The notes below the pieces were generated by a model. That model worked only from the letters and a program-made list of their open reading frames with translations. It had not been told where the DNA came from and searched no databases. A stretch of DNA of 64,000 nt from Altererythrobacter sp. Root672 (lineage in GTDB: Bacteria; Pseudomonadota; Alphaproteobacteria; Sphingomonadales; Sphingomonadaceae): assembly GCF_001427865.1 (NCBI RefSeq), contig NZ_LMHH01000003.1:256-64255 (forward strand), read 5' to 3'. The position numbers and the translations under genes are program-made. Below are positions 52,571 to 61,475 of the stretch, one piece after another; position 1 is the stretch's first letter; the number at the start of each line of letters is the position of its first letter.

Positions 52571-54163
52571 ATGAGCGATTCAGGCGTACCCGCGGGTAGT
52601 GAAATTGGGGTCGATGTGGTTATCGTGGGGGCCGGTCCAGCTGGCCTCACCGCGGGCTATCTGCTGTCGAAAGCGGGCAAGTCGGTCGCGATCATCGAAA
52701 AGGATGCGACTTACGTCGGCGGCATCAGCCGCACCGTCGAGCACGAAGGATACCGCTTCGATATCGGCGGCCACCGCTTCTTCTCGAAGAGCCAGGCCGT
52801 AGTCGACCTGTGGAACGAGATCCTGCCGGACGATTTCATCCAGCGCCCGCGGATGAGCCGCATCTACTACGAGGGTAAATTCTACTCCTACCCGCTGCGC
52901 GCGTTCGAAGCGTTGCGCAACCTCGGCATCCTGCGCTCTACCGCGTGCATGCTCAGCTATGGCTGGGCCAAGCTGTTTCCGATCAAGGACGTCAGGAGCT
53001 TCGAGGACTGGACCAGCAACCAGTTCGGCAAGAAGCTCTATTCGATCTTCTTCAAGACCTACACCGAGAAGGTGTGGGGCATGCCGTGCGACCAGATGAG
53101 CGCCGACTGGGCCGCCCAGCGCATCAAGGGCCTGAGCTTGTGGGGCGCCGTGATCGACGGGCTCAAGCGCTCGCTCGGCCTCAACAAGCGCCCGAACGAC
53201 GGCCAGTCGGTCAAGACCCTGCTGGAGACCTTCCGCTATCCCCGCCTTGGCCCGGGCATGATGTGGGACGCCGCCCGCGATCGTATCGTCGAGCGCGGCG
53301 GACGCGTCTTCATGGCCCATTCGCTCAAGCAGCTTCACAGCGATGGCCAGGGCGGCTGGCGCCTGACCGCAAGCGGGCCTGACGGTGAACTCGTGATCCG
53401 TGCCGCGCATGCCATCAGCTCCGCGCCGATGCGCGAACTGGCCGCGCGCCTCCATCCGCTTCCGGAAAGCACGATCAAGGCGAGCAATCTCAAGTACCGC
53501 GATTTCCTCACCGTGGCCCTGATGATCCGCTCGGACGACTTGTTCCCCGACAACTGGATCTACATCCACGACAGCAAAGTGCAGGTCGGGCGGGTACAGA
53601 ATTTCCGCTCCTGGTCGCCCGAAATGGTGCCCGATGAGAGCGTGGCTTGCGTGGGGCTCGAATACTTCTGTTTCGAAGGCGACGGCCTGTGGTCGATGAG
53701 CGATGCCAAGCTGATCGAGCTGGCCAAGCGCGAGATGGCGATACTTGGCCTGGTCGCGCCTGAAAAGGTGATTGGCGGAGCGGTCGTGCGCCAGGAAAAG
53801 GCTTATCCAGTCTACGACGAGACTTACGCCGCAAATGTCGAGGCGATGCGGACGGAGCTTGAGGAAAAGCACCCGACCCTGCACCTGGTCGGTCGCAACG
53901 GCATGCATCGGTACAACAACCAGGACCACGCGATGATGACCGCCATGCTCACGGTCGAGAACATTCTCGCCGGGCAGCGGATCTACGATACCTGGTGCGT
54001 CAACGAAGACGCCGAGTACCACGAGGCCGGAGACGAAGGCGCGGAAAAGGTTCTGCCGGAAACCGCCTCGCGCAGGCCCGCCAGTGAAGACCAGGCTGCT
54101 GCCCTCGGATCCGTCCGTGACGTGCCGCAGCGTCTGGCCGACAAGAGCCGCAGGGCGGCTTGA
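52571..54163 (+). CDS. FAD-dependent oxidoreductase, UDP-galactopyranose-mutase / PPOX-like
   Basis: This 530-residue flavoprotein begins with the FAD motif VVIVGAGPAGLTAGYLLSKAG and has YVGGISRTVEHEGYRFDIGGHRFF (about 50-73), the second motif of UDP-galactopyranose-mutase-like enzymes. NRNGMHRYNNQDHAMMTAM near the C terminus fits the same superfamily. The ATG at 52571 follows a GGGGGAA site; a TTG three bases earlier is less likely. The next gene overlaps its stop. Together with GtrA and a GT-C-like protein it suggests a glycan or glycolipid modification operon. A precise sugar substrate cannot be given. Confidence 0.85.
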   Translation: MSDSGVPAGSEIGVDVVIVGAGPAGLTAGYLLSKAGKSVAIIEKDATYVGGISRTVEHEGYRFDIGGHRFFSKSQAVVDLWNEILPDDFIQRPRMSRIYYEGKFYSYPLRAFEALRNLGILRSTACMLSYGWAKLFPIKDVRSFEDWTSNQFGKKLYSIFFKTYTEKVWGMPCDQMSADWAAQRIKGLSLWGAVIDGLKRSLGLNKRPNDGQSVKTLLETFRYPRLGPGMMWDAARDRIVERGGRVFMAHSLKQLHSDGQGGWRLTASGPDGELVIRAAHAISSAPMRELAARLHPLPESTIKASNLKYRDFLTVALMIRSDDLFPDNWIYIHDSKVQVGRVQNFRSWSPEMVPDESVACVGLEYFCFEGDGLWSMSDAKLIELAKREMAILGLVAPEKVIGGAVVRQEKAYPVYDETYAANVEAMRTELEEKHPTLHLVGRNGMHRYNNQDHAMMTAMLTVENILAGQRIYDTWCVNEDAEYHEAGDEGAEKVLPETASRRPASEDQAAALGSVRDVPQRLADKSRRAA

Positions 54164-54171
54164 GCCGAAGC

Positions 54172-54588
54172 ATGGCCGCAATCCTCTCCCGCGTCGCCGA
54201 TGTCAGGCTGATCCGCTACCTGCTCGCCAGTGTCGGCGCGCTGGCTGTCGACATGGGCGCGTTCCTGGCGTTGCTGGCGCTGGGCACGTGGCCGGCCGCC
54301 GCTTCGGCCGCAAGCTATTGCGCCGGCATCGCCGCGCACTGGCTGATGTCGAGCCGGGCGGTCTTTGCCGATAGCGTAGCCGAATCCGGTGGCGCGCGGA
54401 CTCGGCAAAAGGTCCTGTTCGTCGGTTCGGCGCTACTCGGGCTGGGTATCACGACGGGGATCGTCTTCGCCGGGCACAACGCGGGCATGGATCCGCGCCT
54501 GGCCAAAGTTGGAGCGATCGTCATCAGCTTCGTGGCAACCTGGCTGTTGCGCAGCAAAGTGGTCTTCCGCAGCGAGCTGACGGAGTAG
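54172..54588 (+). CDS. GtrA family membrane protein
   Basis: This 138-residue protein has four hydrophobic segments and the GtrA pattern: RLIRYLLASVGALAVDMGAFLALL at the start and FVATWLLRSKVVF at the end. GtrA proteins are thought to flip undecaprenyl-linked sugars or support their transfer across the inner membrane. A TTG at 54160, inside the upstream stop codon, gives four more residues and would couple translation. It sits between the flavoenzyme and the large GT-C-like protein. Confidence 0.9.
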   Translation: MAAILSRVADVRLIRYLLASVGALAVDMGAFLALLALGTWPAAASAASYCAGIAAHWLMSSRAVFADSVAESGGARTRQKVLFVGSALLGLGITTGIVFAGHNAGMDPRLAKVGAIVISFVATWLLRSKVVFRSELTE

Positions 54589-54591
54589 CCG

Positions 54592-56343
54592 ATGCCATGG
54601 TTGCGTGCTCCGATGACCCGGGTCTTCCTGGTCTGGCTAGCCGTAGCCGCGATCCTGGTCGCGCGGAGATGGAGCGGCATTGCCGAACGGCATTTCCCCG
54701 ACCCTGACGACGTTTTGCGACTGGTCCAGGTCCGCGACTTGTTGGCAGGGCAGGGCTGGTTCGACCTTCACCAGTATCGGATCAATCCCCCAGCCGGCAC
54801 GCTGATGCACTGGTCGCGGCTCGTCGACTTGCCGCTGGTGCTGATCATCGGCGGCCTCACCCCCGTGATCGGAAGCGCTCTTGCCGAACAGGTCGCGTTG
54901 GTCGCCGTGCCCTTGTTCACGCTGGGCGCGATATTGCTCGCCATAGCCAAGACCGCCTCGCGCTTCCTCGATACGCGGGACGTCACTCTCGCTTGCCTTT
55001 GCGCCGGGACCTCGATGTTCCTGCTGACGCAGATTCAACCGATGCGGATCGACCACCACGGGTGGCAGATCTTCACCGTCATGCTCGCGCTTACCGGGCT
55101 TGTGCCCGGTCGAAGCTTGCGCGGCCCGGCGCTTGCGGGCGTCGCTCTTGCCGCTGGGCTGTCGATCTCGCTGGAGGTCTTGCCGGTCACTGTCGCCTTC
55201 GGTGCGGTGTTCGGGCTGCGCTGGCTGAGCGACCCGCGTGAGCGCGGGGCGCTGACCGTTTTCCTCGGCGTCCTCGCCAGCGCGAATGCGATCCTGTTCG
55301 TGGCCACTCGCGGGCTTGGCGACCTTGCTCTGCATTGCGACGCCGTCACGCCGCCGCTTCTCGGTTTGTTTGCGCTCGCGGCAGTGGGCGCGGGCTTCGC
55401 GGTCCGGCTCAATCCGCAGTCGCGGCCGTTGCTGGTCGTCATGCTTGGGATACCGGTGCTGGCAGGCGCGGGCCTTTATCTCGGGACCGCGCCCCAATGC
55501 CTCGCGGGCCCGTTCGCCAATCTCGATCCGTTGGTGCGCGAATACTGGTACGTCTACGTTCGCGAAGGCCAGCCCGCTTGGCAGACCGAGGCGATCGTCT
55601 GGATTCCGCCCGTGGCCCAAGGCCTGATCGCGCTCGCGACACTCGCCTGGCTCGGCCTCAATCGCCGAGGAATGGAGCGGCGGTGGTGCTTCGAATATCT
55701 GCTTATCGCCAGCGTCGGCCTCCTCTCCGGGTTGCTGGTACTGCGTTCGCTGGCCTTCGTCGGCGCCTTGTCGGCAGTACCGCTCGGCTGGCTGACCGGG
55801 CGCCTGCTCGACACGTTGGGCAAGATCGAAGGTCCGCTGCGTAAGGGCGGCGTGGCTGTGGCGATCACCTGCCTGCTGGTTCCGGTCGTGCCCTTCGCGG
55901 CGGCGCAGACATGGATGCCAAAGGCAGCCGGGACACCGGGTGACGAGCCGGAAAATGGCGTGTGCGACCTGAACGAGCCGCTTCCGTCGCTGGGCAACCT
56001 GCCTCCGGCCACCGTGCTCGCACCGTTAGACCTCGGTCCGGCCTTGCTCGAACAGACTCACCACAGCGTCGTCGCCACCTCGCATCACCGGGCGGCCGAG
56101 GCGATGCACGATGTGATCGCGGCCTTCATGGCCGAGCCGGCGGAAGCGCGCGAAATCGTTCGGGCGCATGACGTGAAGTACGTGCTCTTGTGCACCGACA
56201 TGAAGGAGATTGATCTCCGCGTCAGGACCGCGCCTAACGGCCTGGCGGCCAGGCTCGTCAAGGGACAGGCGCCCGACTGGCTCGAGCGTGTACCGCTAGA
56301 GAAATCGCCTGAATGGCAACTCTGGAAAGTCAGGGGGCGCTAA
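54592..56343 (+). CDS. GT-C-fold membrane protein, putative glycosyltransferase
   Basis: This 583-residue protein has about 11 hydrophobic segments and then a soluble C-terminal domain (about 440-583). The first loop reads HFPDPDDVLRLVQVRDLLAGQGWFDLHQYRINPP (about 34-67), with the acidic pair expected in the catalytic first loop of GT-C enzymes such as oligosaccharyltransferases and Arn/PMT proteins. WSRLVDLPL follows. It starts three bases after gtrA. A role in transferring sugar from a polyprenyl carrier fits the operon. In databases the group is often misnamed as AcrB-like; the topology does not support that. Confidence 0.75.
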   Translation: MPWLRAPMTRVFLVWLAVAAILVARRWSGIAERHFPDPDDVLRLVQVRDLLAGQGWFDLHQYRINPPAGTLMHWSRLVDLPLVLIIGGLTPVIGSALAEQVALVAVPLFTLGAILLAIAKTASRFLDTRDVTLACLCAGTSMFLLTQIQPMRIDHHGWQIFTVMLALTGLVPGRSLRGPALAGVALAAGLSISLEVLPVTVAFGAVFGLRWLSDPRERGALTVFLGVLASANAILFVATRGLGDLALHCDAVTPPLLGLFALAAVGAGFAVRLNPQSRPLLVVMLGIPVLAGAGLYLGTAPQCLAGPFANLDPLVREYWYVYVREGQPAWQTEAIVWIPPVAQGLIALATLAWLGLNRRGMERRWCFEYLLIASVGLLSGLLVLRSLAFVGALSAVPLGWLTGRLLDTLGKIEGPLRKGGVAVAITCLLVPVVPFAAAQTWMPKAAGTPGDEPENGVCDLNEPLPSLGNLPPATVLAPLDLGPALLEQTHHSVVATSHHRAAEAMHDVIAAFMAEPAEAREIVRAHDVKYVLLCTDMKEIDLRVRTAPNGLAARLVKGQAPDWLERVPLEKSPEWQLWKVRGR

Positions 56344-56373
56344 GCCCCCTAAACGTCACGCTTCCGGCAGGTC

Positions 56374-56862
56374 TCAGGCCGGGCGGAACTTCATCGCCAG
56401 CCCGTTCATGCAATAGCGCAGGCCGGTCGGCGGCGGGCCGTCCTTGAACACGTGGCCCAGATGGCCGCCGCAATCGGCGCAATGCACCTCGGTGCGCGGA
56501 TAACCGAGCTTGTAGTCGGTCGAGGTGCCGACGGCACCGGCGAGTGGCTGGTAGAAGCTCGGCCAGCCGGTGCCGCTGTTGAACTTGGTGCTGCTCGAAT
56601 AGAGCTCGTTGGCGCAACCCGCGCAGAGGAAGGTGCCCTTGCGCTTTTCGTGGTCTAGCGGAGAGCTGCCCGCGCGTTCGGTGTCCTCGTGCCGCAGCAC
56701 TTGGTAGCTGGCCGGGCTGAGACGGCGTTTCCATTCGGCGTCGGTCAGGTTGACCTTGAAGGTCTTGGCCTCGGCGGCGCTGCCGCAGGACGCCAGGACC
56801 GGCAGGGCAATACCGGCAGCCAGCCAGGCAATGGCGCTGCGGCGGCTGGTCGGATGTGTCAT
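56374..56862 (-). CDS. msrB: Peptide-methionine (R)-S-oxide reductase, exported lipoprotein form
   Basis: MsrB reduces the R form of methionine sulfoxide in proteins. Two CxxC zinc pairs (CAGC about 81-84 and CADC about 130-133), the SGTGWPSF loop and the catalytic Cys in RYCMNG are present. The leader has twin Arg (SRRSAIAWL) and a lipobox LASC (about 23-26), so it is probably a periplasmic lipoprotein, perhaps Tat-exported in folded form. It complements the lipoprotein MsrA at 14146, which treats the other stereoisomer. Confidence 0.95.
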   Translation of the reverse strand: MTHPTSRRSAIAWLAAGIALPVLASCGSAAEAKTFKVNLTDAEWKRRLSPASYQVLRHEDTERAGSSPLDHEKRKGTFLCAGCANELYSSSTKFNSGTGWPSFYQPLAGAVGTSTDYKLGYPRTEVHCADCGGHLGHVFKDGPPPTGLRYCMNGLAMKFRPA

Positions 56863-56886
56863 GCGTCGCTCCTGTGCGGTCTTGGT

Positions 56887-58179
56887 CTACTGGGCATTCT
56901 TCGAACCCTTGCTGAACGCCGAAGCAACGAGCGCGCGAAGGTTGCGGTTCCGTTTAGTCGCCTGGCCGCCCGATTTCATCACGCGTTTGCGGAACAGGGT
57001 CGCGCCGAGCCGGATGGTGATCGCCACCCAGGCCATCTGCCAGCCCAGGGCCAGGATATGCGGCCACAGCGCTTCGTACTGGGCTGCGCGGGCGAACATC
57101 GCGAAGGGTGAACTGAACGGGAAGGCAATGGCGGCCCATTCGATCGGCTCTCCGGAAGACCCCACCGACAGGCTGGCAAACAGGAACAGCAGGACCTGCA
57201 GCATGGTGACCGGCATCGATAGGGTCTGCACCTCGCGCACGGTGTTCGCGAGCGAACCGATGGCGAGGAACACCGAGCCGAGCAGCAGGTAACCCATGGC
57301 GAAGTAAGCGATGCCGAGCACGAAGAACAACGGCCAGCCGACTCCCGGTTCAGGCAGGCTGCTAAGGTCGATCGCGTTGCCCATCAGGCCCTCGAAGCCT
57401 GATAGTCCCACTACAGCGCCAATGACCGTCGCCCACACGGCAATGCCGACCAGCGAGACGGCCAGCATCGCGAACAGCTTGCCCAGGAACACGGCATCCA
57501 TCGGGATCGCGGCGGCAAGGATTTCGATCACCTTGTTCGCCTTCTCCTCGACCAGGTTGGAGAGGACCATGCCGGCCAGCAGGATGATCAGCAGGAACAG
57601 CACCAGCTGCCCTGCCTGGGCGGTTCGCAGGCGGCCGCGTTGTTCGCTGGCTCCGGTGACCGCGACAATCTGGGTGCGGACTTCGGGAAAGACGGTGGGC
57701 GTGTCCTGCACCGCGGCCGCGGCGATCAGCGCCACCGGGCCAGTCCACCATTGCAGGCGTTCGGGCGTGGCGGTGAGCTGCGGATCGGCCGGAGTGCCGG
57801 ACAAGACGGCGGCGAGATTGCCCTCGCGCCGGGCGAGCAGGGCCTGGGCGTCGAAAGTCTCGCCTTGTTGCAGCTGCTTGGAGACCACGATGTCGGGCAG
57901 CGTTGGGCCCAGTTCCTCGGCCAGCGACTGGCGCGCGGCGAGGATGGCCTCGGTGTCGCCCGCGGTCATGGCCAGGCCGATGACCGGGCGCTGGGCCTCG
58001 CTCTCGACTCTTTGGCCGATACCGCCCGCCAGGCTGCCGACGACCAGCGGGAACAGCGGGCCGAGCAGGAAGAAAATGAAGCTCCGGCTGAACAGGATGG
58101 TCATGAAGTCCCGCCGCGCCACGACCCACGCCGCTTGAAGGCGCGAAAGCCGGCCAGCCGTGTTCGAATCCGCGATCAT
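56887..58179 (-). CDS. ABC transporter permease, NatB-like
   Basis: This 430-residue ABC-2-type permease has one N-terminal membrane segment (FIFFLLGPLFPLVVGSLAGGI), a periplasmic domain of about 150 residues, and five or so C-terminal segments beginning LVLFLLIILLAGMVLSNLVEEKANKVIEILAAA, a hallmark of the NatB / YhaP group. The EEK-NKVIEIL motif is typical. It overlaps the ATPase gene by four bases. NatAB exports sodium in Bacillus; other members export lipids or drugs. The substrate here is not known. Confidence 0.88.
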   Translation of the reverse strand: MIADSNTAGRLSRLQAAWVVARRDFMTILFSRSFIFFLLGPLFPLVVGSLAGGIGQRVESEAQRPVIGLAMTAGDTEAILAARQSLAEELGPTLPDIVVSKQLQQGETFDAQALLARREGNLAAVLSGTPADPQLTATPERLQWWTGPVALIAAAAVQDTPTVFPEVRTQIVAVTGASEQRGRLRTAQAGQLVLFLLIILLAGMVLSNLVEEKANKVIEILAAAIPMDAVFLGKLFAMLAVSLVGIAVWATVIGAVVGLSGFEGLMGNAIDLSSLPEPGVGWPLFFVLGIAYFAMGYLLLGSVFLAIGSLANTVREVQTLSMPVTMLQVLLFLFASLSVGSSGEPIEWAAIAFPFSSPFAMFARAAQYEALWPHILALGWQMAWVAITIRLGATLFRKRVMKSGGQATKRNRNLRALVASAFSKGSKNAQ

Positions 58180-59138
58180 TGGACGGCCTCCGGTTCGGCA
58201 TCGAGGGCCCTGGCGGCGGCCTCGCCCGCGATGGCGACGAAAGCGTCGTGCAAGCCGGCCCGCTCGATCGACAGCGAGAGGATCCCCGCGTCGCCCTCGA
58301 TCAGCGCGCGAAGCAGCGGTTCCACGCCGCTATCGGGGAGCGGGAAGTACCAGAAGGTGCCCTCGCGCCGCGCTTCCGCTGGGAGCGCCGAACGCCATGG
58401 GCCGTCGGAATTGCGAGTTTCCAGCCGCACTTGCGCGCGGATGCGGTCGCGCGCGTGGTCGACCGAGCCAGCGTAAGGCACTTTGCCGCCGGCGATGATG
58501 GCGACCCCTTCGCACAGGCGCTCGGCATGGGCGATGACATGGGTCGAGAAGATCACGGTGGCGCCGTTGGCGGCGAGGTCACGGATCAGCAGTTCAAGCT
58601 TGCCCTGGTTGATCGCGTCGAGGCCGGAGAACGGTTCGTCGAGCACCACCAGCCGCGGCGAGTGGACCAGGGTGCCGAGTAGCTGGACCTGCTGGGCCAT
58701 GCCCTTCGAAAGCTGGCGGATCTGCCGTTCGACCGCGTGGCCGAGACCGTTCTGCTCCATCAGCTCACGCCCGCGTCTGCGTCCTTCGGCCAGGGGCAGC
58801 CCGCGCAGCGCGCCCATGAAGGCGATCGCTTCGTAGGCCTTCATCGTCGGGTAGAGGCCGCGTTCTTCGGGCAGGTAACCAATCTGGCGGGCGACGTCTT
58901 GCGGGTTGGCGTGGCCGAGGACACGCCGCTCTCCCGCGTCGGGGTCGATGATCCCTAGCAGCATGCGCAAGGTCGTGGTCTTGCCCGCGCCGTTAGGGCC
59001 CAGGATGCCGTAGATCGCGCCTTCGGGCACGGCGAGGTCGACACCGTCGACCGCCAGCGTCCCGTCGAACCGCTTCACCAAGCCGCGCGCCTCGATGGCT
59101 AGTCCGCGCCCGGGTCCGGTACCAGTGTTCACTTGCAT
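58176..59138 (-). CDS. ABC transporter ATP-binding protein, NatA-like
   Basis: This 320-residue ATPase has Walker A GPNGAGKT (about 49-56), the ABC signature LSKGMAQ (about 143-149), Walker [13 protein letters not shown], and the H-loop [11 protein letters not shown]. The C-terminal 80 residues form the extra domain (DUF4162-like) typical of NatA-type proteins. It overlaps the permease start by four bases and would form a two-plus-two export complex with it. It is divergent from queG. Confidence 0.92.
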   Translation of the reverse strand: MQVNTGTGPGRGLAIEARGLVKRFDGTLAVDGVDLAVPEGAIYGILGPNGAGKTTTLRMLLGIIDPDAGERRVLGHANPQDVARQIGYLPEERGLYPTMKAYEAIAFMGALRGLPLAEGRRRGRELMEQNGLGHAVERQIRQLSKGMAQQVQLLGTLVHSPRLVVLDEPFSGLDAINQGKLELLIRDLAANGATVIFSTHVIAHAERLCEGVAIIAGGKVPYAGSVDHARDRIRAQVRLETRNSDGPWRSALPAEARREGTFWYFPLPDSGVEPLLRALIEGDAGILSLSIERAGLHDAFVAIAGEAAARALDAEPEAVQ

Positions 59139-59191
59139 CCCCCTCCTGCGCTGGAGATAGGCGGGTCAGGTTAACAGGAGCAACCGGAATC

Positions 59192-60265
59192 GTGGTTGAG
59201 ACGAGTGCCCTCGACGATCTGAAAACGCGGCTGGTCGAACAGGCGCGATCGCTCGGCTTTGCGAGCGTCGGCTTCGCGCCGGCTGCCGACGATCCGGTGC
59301 GCAGCGATCGGCTGCGCGAATGGCTCGACGCGGGCATGCATGGCGAGATGGAGTGGATGGAAGCGCGGGCCGACGTGCGCCGTGGCCCTCAGGCGATGTG
59401 GCCCGAGGCGCGTAGCGTGATCGCGCTCGGCATGAGCTATGCCCCGGCGCACGATCCCCTGGCGCTGGAGGGCGATCCGGAGCGGGCGCGGATCTCGGTC
59501 TATGCTCAGGGGCGTGACTACCATGACGTCATGAAGAGCGCGCTTAAGGCGCTCGCACGGTGGATGTCGGCGGAGACCGAGAAGCTCGGGATCGAGGCTG
59601 CGCTCAAGGTGTTCGTCGATACGGCGCCGGTGATGGAGAAGCCGCTGGGCGAGGCGGCGGGGATCGGCTGGCAGGGCAAACACACCAATCTCGTCAGCCG
59701 CGAGCATGGCAGCTGGCTGTTCCTCGGCGCGATCTACTCGACCCTGCCGTTTGCGCCCGACACCCCGCATGACGGGAACTGCGGCTCGTGCCGCGCCTGC
59801 CTCGACACTTGCCCGACTGACGCTTTCCCTGCGCCCCATCGCCTCGATGCGCGGCGGTGCATTTCGTACCTGACGATCGAACACCGCGGGCCGATCCCGG
59901 AGGAATTCCGGGCCGCGATGGGCAACCGCATCTACGGCTGCGACGATTGCCTGGCGGTGTGCCCGTGGAACAAGTTTGCCGCCACCGCGGCCCGGCACCA
60001 GGCTTTCCTGCCGCGCGCCGAACTGGTGGCGCCGCGCCTCGACGAGTTGCTGACGCTCGACGATGCGGGGTTCCGCAAGTTGTTCTCAGGCTCCCCGATC
60101 AAGCGCATCGGGCGCGACCGGTTCGTGCGCAATTGCCTGATCGCAGCGGGCAACAGCGGCAATCGCGAGTTGCTGGATCCGATCTATCCGCTGCTGGGCG
60201 ACCCGGACCCGGTGGTCGCCGAAGCAGCGGCCTGGGCCCTGGAGCAGCTTACAGAAGCTCCTTGA
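59192..60265 (+). CDS. queG: Epoxyqueuosine reductase
   Basis: This 357-residue iron-sulfur and cobalamin enzyme reduces epoxyqueuosine to queuosine in tRNA, the last step of the pathway. The two 4Fe-4S clusters are [16 protein letters not shown] (about 193-208) and [14 protein letters not shown] (about 250-263). The N-terminal part has the cobalamin-binding region and the C-terminal end a short helical repeat. It begins [10 protein letters not shown]. It is convergent with the flavoprotein gene and overlaps it by 17 bases at the 3' ends. Confidence 0.95.
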   Translation: MVETSALDDLKTRLVEQARSLGFASVGFAPAADDPVRSDRLREWLDAGMHGEMEWMEARADVRRGPQAMWPEARSVIALGMSYAPAHDPLALEGDPERARISVYAQGRDYHDVMKSALKALARWMSAETEKLGIEAALKVFVDTAPVMEKPLGEAAGIGWQGKHTNLVSREHGSWLFLGAIYSTLPFAPDTPHDGNCGSCRACLDTCPTDAFPAPHRLDARRCISYLTIEHRGPIPEEFRAAMGNRIYGCDDCLAVCPWNKFAATAARHQAFLPRAELVAPRLDELLTLDDAGFRKLFSGSPIKRIGRDRFVRNCLIAAGNSGNRELLDPIYPLLGDPDPVVAEAAAWALEQLTEAP

Positions 60266-61472
60266 GCTGGACCTCCGTATTGAGGAGCACCTCAGGCGCG
60301 ATCACTGCGCGCGCTTCCACCAGCTTGCGGCCCTGGGCGTAGTCCTTGGTACGGTTGATGCAGTCGAGCGCGACCACTCGCCCGCCCTTGAGATAGACCA
60401 CCGAGAAGCTGCGTTCAGCCGGATCGCCGCGCAGCACGGTGGCGTCATGGCCGATGTTGACGCCAATCGTCTGCAGTCTGAGATCGTACTGGTTCGACCA
60501 GAACCAAGGCACCGCCTCGTAAGGCTGTTTGTCGCCGCAGATCGCGCGGGCTGCGGTGTTGGCCATGTCGTTGGCGTTCTGCACGCTTTCGAGCCGGATG
60601 ATCGCGCCGTCGGCATAGCCGTTCACATGCGCGGCGCAGTCGCCGATGGCGTAGATGTCCGGCAGGCTCGTGCGGCAATAGGGATCGACGTCGACCCCGT
60701 TGGCGCCCGCGGCCCCGGCGGCAATCAGCGGCCCGACCGAGGGGACGATGCCGATGCCGACGATGACCAAATCGCACGGCAGGGTCTCTCCATCGGCCAG
60801 GCGGACGCCGGTGACTTTCTCCTCACCCTCGATCGCCTCCACATCGGCGCCGATGCGGAAGTCGACGCCCTGCGCCCGGTGCTCGGCTTCGTAGAAACGC
60901 GAGAGATCTTCCCCCGCGACGCGCGCGAGCAGGCGGTTTTCCTTCTCGACCACGGTGACCGAGCAGCCGAGCTTGGTCAGCGCCGCTGCAGCCTCGAGCC
61001 CGATGTACCCGCCGCCGATTACCACCGCGCGCTTGGCCCCGGCCGAAAGTTCGGCGCGGATGCGGTCGGTGTCGAGCTTGTCGCGGATCACGTGCACGCC
61101 GGGAAGCTGCGCGCCGGGGCACGACAGCCGCCGCGGATCGCCGCCGCCGGCCCAGATCAGCGTGCCATACCTGATCGTCCCGCCGCCCGTGATCGTGAGC
61201 GTCTTTGCCACTGGATCGATCCGCGACACGCTGGTCTCCATCAGCAGGCCGACCTGCCGTTCATCCCAGAATTGCGGAGGACGGATCATGATCCGCTCGA
61301 ACGGTTTCTCTCCGTAGAGATAGTCCTTCGACAGCGGCGGGCGCTCATAAGGCGGTTCGCTGTCGCGCCCGACCATCAGGATGGAGCCGGCAAAGCCATG
61401 CTGGCGCAAGGCAAGGGCCACCTGGGCGCCGCCGTGGCCGGTGCCGACGATTACAATGTCTGATTCGCTCAT
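60249..61472 (-). CDS. NAD(P)/FAD ferredoxin/rubredoxin reductase-like protein
   Basis: This 407-residue protein resembles putidaredoxin reductase and other class A reductases that pass electrons to 2Fe-2S ferredoxins of P450s and dioxygenases. FAD motif [17 protein letters not shown] (10-26), [14 protein letters not shown] motif [16 protein letters not shown] (about 148-163), and the second FAD motif [11 protein letters not shown] (about 267-277). No ferredoxin gene is adjacent. The P450 at 41880 needs such a partner, so it may serve it in trans; this is inference. It lies four bases after the glutamate dehydrogenase stop and is probably cotranscribed with it. Confidence 0.88.
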   Translation of the reverse strand: MSESDIVIVGTGHGGAQVALALRQHGFAGSILMVGRDSEPPYERPPLSKDYLYGEKPFERIMIRPPQFWDERQVGLLMETSVSRIDPVAKTLTITGGGTIRYGTLIWAGGGDPRRLSCPGAQLPGVHVIRDKLDTDRIRAELSAGAKRAVVIGGGYIGLEAAAALTKLGCSVTVVEKENRLLARVAGEDLSRFYEAEHRAQGVDFRIGADVEAIEGEEKVTGVRLADGETLPCDLVIVGIGIVPSVGPLIAAGAAGANGVDVDPYCRTSLPDIYAIGDCAAHVNGYADGAIIRLESVQNANDMANTAARAICGDKQPYEAVPWFWSNQYDLRLQTIGVNIGHDATVLRGDPAERSFSVVYLKGGRVVALDCINRTKDYAQGRKLVEARAVIAPEVLLNTEVQLKELL

Positions 61473-61475
61473 AGA

